Under the pieces are notes generated by a model. That model was not told the DNA's origin. It ran no database searches and saw only the letters and a program-made list of their open reading frames with translations. Shown here in pieces: positions 55,648 to 63,115 of a stretch of 64,000 nucleotides of DNA. The first letter of the stretch is position 1; each line of letters opens with the position of its first letter. A program made the translations under genes and the position numbers. Origin of the DNA: an uncultured Clostridia bacterium (lineage in GTDB: Bacteria > Bacillota > Clostridia > Oscillospirales > CAG-272). Where the stretch lies: the NCBI GenBank assembly GCA_947624995.1, contig CANQMS010000001.1, forward strand, positions 124,001-188,000, given 5' to 3'.

Positions 55648-55676
55648 AGTATATCATACATTTGCAAGGATTGCAA
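55648..55676 (-). promoter_or_regulatory. Promoter for the HD-GYP/Hpt/kinase operon
   Basis: On the minus strand TTGCAA (55671-55676), 17 bases, TATACT (55648-55653), with TATGA before the -10. The early transcript contains a palindrome, CAGCGGC-GCAC-GCCGCTG (55620-55637). No c-di-GMP riboswitch pattern was seen in the 100-base leader. Confidence 0.78.
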
Positions 55677-55715
55677 CACATTTTGCGCGCTTCCGGGCAT
55701 CCCTGCCGAAACATA

Positions 55716-58211
55716 TCAAATATATTTTCCCGTTCTGCTCTCGGGGCACCGGCGCACATCCTCCGCCGTCCCGCAGACAACGATCCTGCCGCCCTCGAGC
55801 CCTCCCCCGGGTCCCATATCTACGATATAGTCTGCGTTCCTGATAACGTCGGTATCGTGCTCGATTATTATGACGGTCGCGCCGTTCCCTATCAGGGTGT
55901 CAAATACCTTCATGAGCGTGCCGACATCGAGCGGGTGAAGACCTATCGTCGGCTCGTCGAATACGAAGACGGAGCCTTCCTGCCCGCGCCCTATCTCGCC
56001 CGCCAGCTTCAGCCTCTGCGCCTCGCCGCCGGAAAGATTCGGCGTCGCCTCGCCGAGCGTCAGATATCCGAGCCCGACATCGTGCAGCGCGCGCAGCCTG
56101 CCGTATACGACGCCGAGGTCGGCGCAGACGTCCATCGCCTCGTCGACGCTCATCGCCATGAGCTCCGGCAGTGAATATTCCTTCCCCGCGCGGTTTTTGC
56201 GCTTTATCTCAAACGCGCGCTTTCCGTACCGCGACCCGCCGCACTCCGGGCACGGGATGTCCACGTCCGGCAGGAACTGCACGTCGAGGCTGACCGTCCC
56301 CGTCCCGTCGCAGACCGGGCACCGCAGCGTCCCCGTGTTGTACGAGAAATCGCCCGCCTTATATCCGCCGTTCTTAGCGTCCTCGGTCTTCGCGAAAATG
56401 CGGCGGAGCTCGTCGTGTACGTTGGCGTACGTCGCGACGGTCGAGCGGATGTTTATGCCTATCGGCGTCGCGTCTATCAGCTTGACTTCACTTATCCCCG
56501 GCGCGCTTATGCTGCGGACATGATCCGGCAGCGCTCCCCCCTTTGATGCGGCAGAGAGCGCGGGAACGAGTCCCTCGAGCACCGTCGTCGTCTTTCCCGA
56601 GCCGGAAACTCCCGTGACGACGGACAGTCTCCCCTTCGGGAACGTGACGCGGAGCGGCTTTACGGTATGTATTCCGCCGGCATCCATCTCTATCGCACCG
56701 AGCCCGAAGAGACTGTCGCCCGCGTATTTTTCACGCATAACGGGCGCGCTTTCCGGCGAGAGGAACCGACCGATCACCGAGCTTTCGCTGCGTTCGAGGT
56801 CGGATACGGACCCCTCCGCTATGACGGTACCGCCGTCTGCGCCCGCGCCCGGTCCGAGCTCTATTATGTGATCCGACGCGCGGAGCACCTGCGTGTCGTG
56901 GTCGACGAGCAAAACGGTATTCCCGTCCGCGACAAGATCGTCCATGACGCCGACGAGCCCCTCTATGTTCGACGGGTGCAGCCCTATCGACGGCTCGTCA
57001 AGCACGTACAGCACACCCGTCGTCCTGTTCCTGACCGAGCGTGCGAGCTGCGTCCGCTGGCGCTCCCCCGTCGACAGCGTGGAGGACGCGCGGTCGAGGG
57101 ACAGATATGAAAGCCCGAGATCGACGAGCCTTTTCGCGACGGCGAAGAACGATTCGCATATGCTCTTCGCCATCGGACGCATATATTCCGGCAGCGAATC
57201 CGGCACGCCCGCGACCCAGACGATCAGCTCCGAAAGCGTCATTTTGCACGCATCCGCGAGGGATATCCCGCACAGCCGCGGCGCGCGTGCGCGCTCGGAG
57301 AGCCGGGTGCCGCCGCAATCCGGGCAGTCCTCCTGCTTCAGAAACTTTTCGACGCGCTTCATTCCGGACTCGTCCTTCACCTTTGAGAGCGCGTTTTCAA
57401 CCGTATATACAGCGTTATAGTACGTAAAGTCGAGCTCGCACGCCTCCTCGGTCTTCTTCGACCTGTAAAAGATATGCTTCTTCTCCGCCGGTCCGTCAAA
57501 TACGATATTGCGCTCCGCCTCCGTCAGCTCCGAAAACGGCACATCCGTCCGCACGCCCATGGCACGGCAGACGTCCGTCATCAGCGACCACATCAGCGAG
57601 TTCCACGGCGCGACGGCGCCCTCGTCGATCGAGAGCGTCTCGTCCGGCACGAGCGTCGACCTGTCGACGGTGCGAACGACGCCCGTCCCGCCGCAAGTCG
57701 GGCACGCGCCCTGACTGTTGAACGCGAGCTCCTCCGCGCCCGGTGCGTGTACGCGCTCGCCGCACACGTGGCAGAAAATCGGCTTCTCCGCCGCAACGTC
57801 GAGCGTCGGCTCGAGGTAGTGCCCGTTCGGGCAGACGTGGCACGACAGGCGCGAAAACATCAGCCGCAGGCTGTTGAGAAGCTCGGTCGAGGTGCCGAAC
57901 GTGCTCCTTATGCCCGGGACGCCGGGGCGCTGGCGCAGCGCGAGCGACGCCGGGATGTAGCGCACATCGTCCACCTGCGCTTTCATCGCCTGGGTCATCC
58001 TCCGCCTCGTGTATGTCGAGAGCGATTCGAGGTACCGCCTCGATCCCTCGGCGTAGAGCACGCCGAGCGCCAGCGACGACTTGCCCGAACCCGAAACTCC
58101 CGCGATCCCGACGATCTCCCCGAGAGGTATGTCGACGTCTATGTTTTTAAGATTGTGAACCTTCGCTCCGCGTATCTCGATTTTACGCGGGAATTCTCTT
58201 CTGTCCGCCAT
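55716..58211 (-). CDS. UvrA-like excision ATPase, short (UvrA2-type)
   Basis: The 831-residue protein has two ABC ATPase halves: Walker A GVSGSGKSS (38-46) and GVSGSGKTTT (about 512), zinc-binding clusters (CHVCPNGH...CHVC and CPVCDGTG...CPECGGSR), and signatures LSTGERQRTQLA and LSGGEAQRLKLA. It is over 100 residues shorter than true UvrA, matching class II UvrA proteins that lack the UvrB-binding domain and are often linked to tolerance of DNA-binding drugs. CGGAGG precedes the ATG. uvrB and uvrC are not nearby. Confidence 0.88.
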   Translation of the reverse strand: MADRREFPRKIEIRGAKVHNLKNIDVDIPLGEIVGIAGVSGSGKSSLALGVLYAEGSRRYLESLSTYTRRRMTQAMKAQVDDVRYIPASLALRQRPGVPGIRSTFGTSTELLNSLRLMFSRLSCHVCPNGHYLEPTLDVAAEKPIFCHVCGERVHAPGAEELAFNSQGACPTCGGTGVVRTVDRSTLVPDETLSIDEGAVAPWNSLMWSLMTDVCRAMGVRTDVPFSELTEAERNIVFDGPAEKKHIFYRSKKTEEACELDFTYYNAVYTVENALSKVKDESGMKRVEKFLKQEDCPDCGGTRLSERARAPRLCGISLADACKMTLSELIVWVAGVPDSLPEYMRPMAKSICESFFAVAKRLVDLGLSYLSLDRASSTLSTGERQRTQLARSVRNRTTGVLYVLDEPSIGLHPSNIEGLVGVMDDLVADGNTVLLVDHDTQVLRASDHIIELGPGAGADGGTVIAEGSVSDLERSESSVIGRFLSPESAPVMREKYAGDSLFGLGAIEMDAGGIHTVKPLRVTFPKGRLSVVTGVSGSGKTTTVLEGLVPALSAASKGGALPDHVRSISAPGISEVKLIDATPIGINIRSTVATYANVHDELRRIFAKTEDAKNGGYKAGDFSYNTGTLRCPVCDGTGTVSLDVQFLPDVDIPCPECGGSRYGKRAFEIKRKNRAGKEYSLPELMAMSVDEAMDVCADLGVVYGRLRALHDVGLGYLTLGEATPNLSGGEAQRLKLAGEIGRGQEGSVFVFDEPTIGLHPLDVGTLMKVFDTLIGNGATVIIIEHDTDVIRNADYIVDMGPGGGLEGGRIVVCGTAEDVRRCPESRTGKYI

Positions 58212-58240
58212 ATGTTCCTCCGGCTTTTTTCATGTCTGCA

Positions 58241-58268
58241 TATCCGCGTGTCTTTTGCGGATATTATA
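58241..58268 (-). promoter_or_regulatory. Possible uvrA2 promoter with an operator-like inverted repeat
   Basis: On the minus strand TATAAT (58263-58268) is followed at once by TATCCGC-N9-GCGGATA (58241-58263). An upstream CGGCGGG/CCCGCCG stem (58274-58299) may end the TauE-family transcript. No clear -35 is visible. Confidence 0.4.
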
Positions 58269-58328
58269 AAGCACGGCGGGTGAGCACTTGCCCCCGCCGC
58301 ACCGATATTTTGTATGTTTCCCCGCCTG

Positions 58329-59105
58329 TCAGCCGAAATATCTGACCGCGATTATCGCCGCTCCGAGCACCGTCAGAACGACGCCGACGGCACGGTTCAG
58401 CGTTGCCGGGCTCGCCTTGTTGGCAAACAGCGCCGCTATCCTCGCCCAAAGCAGAGTGAAGACGACGCACAGCCCGAGGCATAATATGTCCGGCATTCCG
58501 CCGATGGCAAAATGGCTGACGGCGCCGGTCAGCGCCGTAAACGTCATTATGAACACGCTCGTGCCGACCGCAGTCTTCAGCTCATATCCGAGCACGCTCG
58601 TCAGAAGCAGGAGCATCATCATGCCGCCGCCCGCGCCGATGAAGCCGCATATGAACCCGACGGCGGCGCCGCTCGCGACGGAGCCGATGACCTGCCTTTT
58701 TTTGCTGATGTTCTCCATCGCTTCCTTCGTCGTCATGATCGGCTTCACGATAAATTTTATGCCGAGCAGCATCGTCATGAAGACGGAGAAGCCGCCCATC
58801 GTCGTGTTAGGCACAAGACTCGCGGCAAAGCTGCCGACGAGCGTGAATATCATGACGGTCAGCATCATCAAAAGACCGTTTTTTATATCAAGATTTTTGT
58901 TTTTCCCGTATGTATACGCGCTGACGGCGGAGGCGAGCACGTCGCTCGCGAGCGCTATACCGACAGCCTCGTACGCCGGCATTCCGAGGAACGTGATGAG
59001 CATCGGGCTGATGACTGCCGCGGCGCTCATCCCGGCAAATCCGGTCCCGAGTCCGGCTCCGAGCCCGGCGAGAAAGCATATCAGAACCGTAAAAAAGATC
59101 CCCAT
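58329..59105 (-). CDS. TauE/SafE-family membrane transporter
   Basis: The 258-residue protein has seven to eight hydrophobic segments and the two repeats of the family: GAGLGTGFAGMSAAAVISPML at the N-terminus and ICGFIGAGGGMMMLLLLTSV in the middle. Members export sulfite or small organosulfonates, but the substrate here is unknown. I chose ATG 59105, with GGGGGA about nine bases upstream. Confidence 0.9.
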   Translation of the reverse strand: MGIFFTVLICFLAGLGAGLGTGFAGMSAAAVISPMLITFLGMPAYEAVGIALASDVLASAVSAYTYGKNKNLDIKNGLLMMLTVMIFTLVGSFAASLVPNTTMGGFSVFMTMLLGIKFIVKPIMTTKEAMENISKKRQVIGSVASGAAVGFICGFIGAGGGMMMLLLLTSVLGYELKTAVGTSVFIMTFTALTGAVSHFAIGGMPDILCLGLCVVFTLLWARIAALFANKASPATLNRAVGVVLTVLGAAIIAVRYFG

Positions 59106-59135
59106 AGGCAAATTCCCCCGATAAATACGGTGAAT

Positions 59136-59165
59136 ATTTTACCACACGGTGCCTGTTTTTGTCAA
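59136..59165 (-). promoter_or_regulatory. Promoter for the TauE-family gene
   Basis: On the minus strand TTGACA (59160-59165), 18 bases, TAAAAT (59136-59141), with TGTGG before the -10. The -35 overlaps the stop codon of the CmpB-like gene. Confidence 0.7.
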
Positions 59166-60184
59166 TCCTGCCTGTCCCTGAATTCCATGTTTGCGAATAT
59201 CTTTTCCATCCTGCCGTCCGGGAAGCGTTCGTCGAAAAATTCACCGACTATGCTGTACGGCTCGACGCCTTCCGTCCTGCGGGACCAGCGCGTCAGCGCG
59301 CCGACCGTCATGAACGAATCGAAGACGAAGAACGCGAGCAGCACCCATGTGACGGTCTTGCCCCACACGTTCGGTATTTTCAGGATGAGCTTTGCCATCA
59401 CCGGGTAGATGTGCTTTATCCAAAGCACGCCGAGGATGCCCCAGAAGATCGAGTACAGAAGGCAGATCCTGCCGTTGAGGTTGAACGGCTGGCTGCTGTA
59501 ATCCCATGAACGCGTGCCGAACGCCGCCTCCTGAGCCCACGAGCAGGCATATTCGAGCACACTGCCGACTGCCATCCCGCCGAGAAACGATATCGAGGAG
59601 CCGCGGTTGCGGAAGCGGTATAGGCACACGGTCAGGACGACCGCGCCAGCGCCGTAAAGGAGATTGAACGGTCCGTATACGAGCCCCGAGCGGCTCTCCA
59701 GATATCCCTTGTTCACAAGGCACCATAAGAGCTCGATTATGACGCCGACAAAGCTGCCGACAAATCCTATCAGGAGTATCTTGTATAAATTAAGCCCTTT
59801 GGCAAAAGAATCAGAAGCGCTCTCCGCATAGTCTATCTCCGTGTTTGACGGGCGCAGCTCGATCCTCTTTCCCTGCTTTTTGATGTCCTTCATCCGGGCG
59901 TGGAACTCGTCGTTTATCCTGAACATCTCGCGGCTCGCGCGCCCGATATTTGCGGTCGCGCGGCGCAGAGACGACGCGTGCTCGCGCATCTTTTCGGAGT
60001 CCGGCTCGTCTAACATCTGCGGATAGAGCGCCGCCGCCTCGTTTTCCGTTTCCGACACCGCTTCGAGCAGCCGCAGGCTCTCGTTCTCTATTTTCGAGAC
60101 GTATTCTGTCTTTTCTTCCGTTTTCACGTTTTCGTCTTTCATGTTTTCACCGTTTTTTGCTTTTGCCGTTTTCGCTCTGCCCAT
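59162..60184 (-). CDS. CmpB-like putative ABC transporter permease
   Basis: The 340-residue protein has a polar, partly coiled N-terminal third (about 1-130) and then five or so membrane spans. The membrane part has the CmpB-family motifs YLESRSGLVYGPFNLLYGAG and WDYSSQPFNLNGRICLLYSI. Despite the family name no ATPase is encoded nearby, and the function is unknown. CGGAGAAAT precedes the ATG. Confidence 0.85.
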   Translation of the reverse strand: MGRAKTAKAKNGENMKDENVKTEEKTEYVSKIENESLRLLEAVSETENEAAALYPQMLDEPDSEKMREHASSLRRATANIGRASREMFRINDEFHARMKDIKKQGKRIELRPSNTEIDYAESASDSFAKGLNLYKILLIGFVGSFVGVIIELLWCLVNKGYLESRSGLVYGPFNLLYGAGAVVLTVCLYRFRNRGSSISFLGGMAVGSVLEYACSWAQEAAFGTRSWDYSSQPFNLNGRICLLYSIFWGILGVLWIKHIYPVMAKLILKIPNVWGKTVTWVLLAFFVFDSFMTVGALTRWSRRTEGVEPYSIVGEFFDERFPDGRMEKIFANMEFRDRQD

Positions 60185-60244
60185 ATTTCTCCGATCCTTT
60201 GCCGCTGTATTTTTAAAAATTATGTCTGAGTGTTATTTTATAAC

Positions 60245-60274
60245 TTTATATCATAAAAATCAACAGCCCGTCAA
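60245..60274 (-). promoter_or_regulatory. Promoter for the CmpB-like gene
   Basis: On the minus strand TTGACG (60269-60274), 18 bases, TATAAA (60245-60250), with TATGA before the -10. Confidence 0.6.
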
Positions 60275-60277
60275 TAC

Positions 60278-60299
60278 AATTTCAATGATCGTTGAAATT
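60278..60299. promoter_or_regulatory. Inverted repeat between divergent promoters
   Basis: AATTTCAA-N6-TTGAAATT is a perfect 8-base inverted repeat. It lies upstream of the -35 of the CmpB-like gene and about 24 bases before the -35 of the aldo/keto reductase gene, as an operator for one or both would. Confidence 0.5.
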
Positions 60300-60322
60300 C
60301 ACATTTTTTCGTTCAAAGCACC

Positions 60323-60350
60323 TTGAATCTTGCCCGAAAATGTGTATAAT
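60323..60350 (+). promoter_or_regulatory. Promoter for the aldo/keto reductase gene
   Basis: TTGAAT (60323-60328), 16 bases, TATAAT (60345-60350). Confidence 0.75.
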
Positions 60351-60386
60351 GTTATTAAATATGATTGAAAGGACCGTTAAACCGAT

Positions 60387-61517
60387 ATGAAAGACCGCGA
60401 AACGCTTACTGCGCCGAAGCTCGGATTCGGGCTCATGCGCCTGCCGAAGACTGCGGACGGAAAAATAGACATCGCCGAAACGAAAACAATGGTCGATATG
60501 TTCATGAGCGCCGGGTTTACATACTTCGACACCGCCTACGTATACGACGGCGGCGCCTCCGAGGCTGCCGCGCGCGAGGCGCTCGTCGACCGCTACCCGC
60601 GGGAGAGCTACACGCTCGCAACAAAGCTGAACGCCTGGATGGCGGCTCATGACGAAGAGAGCGCAAAGCGCCAGTTCACAACGAGCCTTGAACGCACGGG
60701 CGCCGGATACTTTGACTTTTATCTGCTCCACGCGCTCCAGCGCGCAAACTACAAGGTGTATGACAAATACGGTCTTTGGGACTTCATGGAGGAAGAAAAA
60801 TCGCGCGGCAGGATAAAGCACAGCGGATTCTCCTTTCACGCCGACCCCGAGCTCCTTGAGGAGCTGCTGACGGCGCATCCCGAGGTCGACTTCGTTCAGC
60901 TCCAGATAAATTACGCGGACTGGGAAAATCCCGGCGTCGCGTCCCGCCGCTGCTGGGAGATCGCAAGGGCGCACGGCAAGTCCGTAGTTATAATGGAGCC
61001 CGTAAAGGGCGGCGCGCTCGCCGACCCGATCCCCGCGGTGCGCGACATACTGAAGTCCGCCGCCCCGGACGCGTCACTCGCGTCATGGGCGGTGCGATTC
61101 GCGGCGTCGCTTGACGGGGTGCTGACGGTGCTCTCCGGCATGTCGAGCGCCGCGCAGATGGCGGACAATCTTTCGTATATGAAGAATTTCCGCCCGCTAT
61201 CGGAGGATGAGCTCGCAGTCATAAGAAGCGCGCAGGACGCGCTCAACGCCGACCGCTCCGTCATTCCCTGCACCGGGTGCCGCTACTGCGTCGACGGTTG
61301 CCCGTCCGGCATACCGATACCGGACATATTCAAGATCGCGAACAGGCAGAGGGGCAACGAGGCGTTCCGCGGCAGGCGCGAATACACGATCGTCACGACC
61401 GGCAAGGGACTCGCTTCCGACTGCATAGGCTGCGGTCAGTGCGTCGACGCATGCCCGCAGCAGATCGACGTAACGGCGCGGCTGAGCGAGTGCGCCGAGA
61501 AATTTGAAAAGGCGTAA
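60387..61517 (+). CDS. Aldo/keto reductase with two C-terminal [4Fe-4S] clusters
   Basis: The 376-residue protein has a reductase barrel with the catalytic set Asp48, Tyr53, Lys80 and His115 (FDTAYVY, TLATK, YLLHALQR) followed by a ferredoxin-like tail with CTGCRYCVDGCPSG and CIGCGQCVDACPQQ. The fusion is common in anaerobes and suggests electrons move between a nicotinamide or ferredoxin donor and a carbonyl substrate. The substrate is not known. AAAGGA lies about 12 bases before the ATG. Confidence 0.92.
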   Translation: MKDRETLTAPKLGFGLMRLPKTADGKIDIAETKTMVDMFMSAGFTYFDTAYVYDGGASEAAAREALVDRYPRESYTLATKLNAWMAAHDEESAKRQFTTSLERTGAGYFDFYLLHALQRANYKVYDKYGLWDFMEEEKSRGRIKHSGFSFHADPELLEELLTAHPEVDFVQLQINYADWENPGVASRRCWEIARAHGKSVVIMEPVKGGALADPIPAVRDILKSAAPDASLASWAVRFAASLDGVLTVLSGMSSAAQMADNLSYMKNFRPLSEDELAVIRSAQDALNADRSVIPCTGCRYCVDGCPSGIPIPDIFKIANRQRGNEAFRGRREYTIVTTGKGLASDCIGCGQCVDACPQQIDVTARLSECAEKFEKA

Positions 61518-61533
61518 GGAGGGTCCCATATAG

Positions 61534-62562
61534 ATGGATCCGAAAAAAATTCTGTTTCCGGTCATATTCGGGCTCGCACTCACGGCGTATGCCGTGTTTA
61601 CGCTGCTCGACGCGTTCGTGATCCCCGGGGACATCGTCTCCCCCGACGAGCTTCAGCGAAACACGGCGCCGGCTGCGACGGCATCCCCGGAACCGGAGCC
61701 CGAGCCGCCCGAGAGCACCGGCGCGGTCACAGACGGGACAGGCGGGACCGGACACGTAACGGAGACGGAAACGTACCCCGAGACGGAACCCGTGACCGAG
61801 CCCGAAACGGAGCCGCCGCCGATGGAGCCCGTCATAACCGAAAACAGCTATATTTGCAAAGAATTCTCCATCGTCCTCGAGGAGGTCCGCCGGAACAATA
61901 CGGACATCTATGTCGCCGACATCGTCCTATCCGACGCATCGTATCTGCGCGCGGGACTCGCCGGCGGCGTCTTCGGGCGGAACATAAGCGGAAAGACATC
62001 GAAGATCGCCGAGGAAAACGGAGCCATCCTCGCCGTGAACGGCGACTATTACGGCTTCCGCGATCAGGGGTTCGTCATGCGCAACGGCTATCTCTACCGC
62101 GGCGCGGCAAGAACGGGAAAAATGCGCGACGCGCTCGTCGTATACGGCGACGGAACGCTCGCCGTTGCAGACGAATCCGAGACGACGGCGGAGGAGCTGA
62201 TGATGGAGGGCGCCGTTCACATCTTCTCTTTCGGACCCGGTCTGATTTCCGACGGCGAGATCACCGTCGACAAAAACACCGAGGTCGAGTATTCTCTGCA
62301 AAGCAATCCGCGCACCGCGATCGGGCAGATCGGTCCTTTGCACTACGTCCTTATCGTTTCGGACGGACGGACCGGGCAGAGCGCGGGACTGACGCTCTAC
62401 GAGCTCGCTCAGTTCATGGAGGAGCTTGGGTGCGAGACCGCGTACAATCTCGACGGCGGCGGATCGTCGACCATGTGGTTCATGGGCAAAGTTATAAATG
62501 TTCCCTCAGACTGGGGCGCCGAAAGGAGCGTGAGCGACATTGTCTATATCGGAAAAGAATGA
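61534..62562 (+). CDS. Membrane-anchored phosphodiester glycosidase-domain protein
   Basis: The 342-residue protein has an N-terminal membrane anchor (about 8-30), a linker rich in Pro, Glu and Thr (40-95) and a NAGPA-type domain: ILAVNGDYYGFRDQGFVMRN, SNPRTAIGQIGPLHYVLIVSDGR and CETAYNLDGGGSSTMWFMG. NAGPA domains remove GlcNAc from phosphodiesters, and bacterial members are linked to extracellular polysaccharides. AAGGAGGG lies ten bases upstream of the ATG. It starts 16 bases after the reductase. Confidence 0.9.
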   Translation: MDPKKILFPVIFGLALTAYAVFTLLDAFVIPGDIVSPDELQRNTAPAATASPEPEPEPPESTGAVTDGTGGTGHVTETETYPETEPVTEPETEPPPMEPVITENSYICKEFSIVLEEVRRNNTDIYVADIVLSDASYLRAGLAGGVFGRNISGKTSKIAEENGAILAVNGDYYGFRDQGFVMRNGYLYRGAARTGKMRDALVVYGDGTLAVADESETTAEELMMEGAVHIFSFGPGLISDGEITVDKNTEVEYSLQSNPRTAIGQIGPLHYVLIVSDGRTGQSAGLTLYELAQFMEELGCETAYNLDGGGSSTMWFMGKVINVPSDWGAERSVSDIVYIGKE

Positions 62563-62956
62563 CCGCGGCGTCGCGCCGCGGTCGCTCGGGCTCCGTGTCT
62601 ACATCCCCGTCACCGTATTCTGCGCCGTTTTCTTTCTCATCTATGACAGATTCTCGCACGGAGTCAGGTCGCCCTATATGACGTTTCTTTTTGTGCCTCC
62701 GCTCGTGCTCGGGCTGCTCCCCTCCGCCGCCGTGCGGATCTTTTCGCGGATCCCGAAGCAGCCGACCGTGTCCGCGTACATCTATCACGCCGGTGTCGCG
62801 TCATTGACGGTCAGCTTTCTTCTGAGGGGCATCCTCGAGATCGCGGGGACGTCGTCGGAATATCAGGAATATCTTATGACTGCCGGTGTGCTGCTGCTCA
62901 TCGCGGGGGCGGTTTTATATCCCATCGCCGCTGTTGCCGGAAAAATCAAAAAATAG
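62540..62956 (+). CDS. Small polytopic membrane protein
   Basis: The 138-residue protein has about four hydrophobic segments (near 20-35, 46-60, 85-98 and 113-132) and a lysine-rich end. The start is a TTG at 62540 inside the glycosidase gene, 11 bases after AAAGGAG; no better start exists before residue 47. The 23-base overlap suggests coupling. I do not recognise a family. Confidence 0.65.
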   Translation: MSISEKNDRGVAPRSLGLRVYIPVTVFCAVFFLIYDRFSHGVRSPYMTFLFVPPLVLGLLPSAAVRIFSRIPKQPTVSAYIYHAGVASLTVSFLLRGILEIAGTSSEYQEYLMTAGVLLLIAGAVLYPIAAVAGKIKK

Positions 62957-62961
62957 CCTGT

Positions 62962-63005
62962 GCGGCGCCCCGCGTTATCACGCTGCGGGCGCCGCGCCGT
63001 TTTTT
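62962..63005 (+). terminator. Terminator after the membrane-protein gene
   Basis: GCGGCGCCC (62962-62970) pairs with GGGCGCCGC (62987-62995), with a CGCG/CGC inner part, followed by GCCG and six T residues. Confidence 0.88.
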
Positions 63006-63036
63006 CGTTTTGTTCTTGAAATATTGCCGAAAACAG

Positions 63037-63065
63037 TTGCATTTTTCTCCGTCACGTGATATACT
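63037..63065 (+). promoter_or_regulatory. Promoter for the GDSL-type gene
   Basis: TTGCAT (63037-63042), 17 bases, TATACT (63060-63065), 50 bases before the start codon. Confidence 0.78.
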
Positions 63066-63115
63066 CTATGGTGATTTGGCAAATCGGACTTCTCTTGAAA
63101 ATTAAGGAGTTTTTT

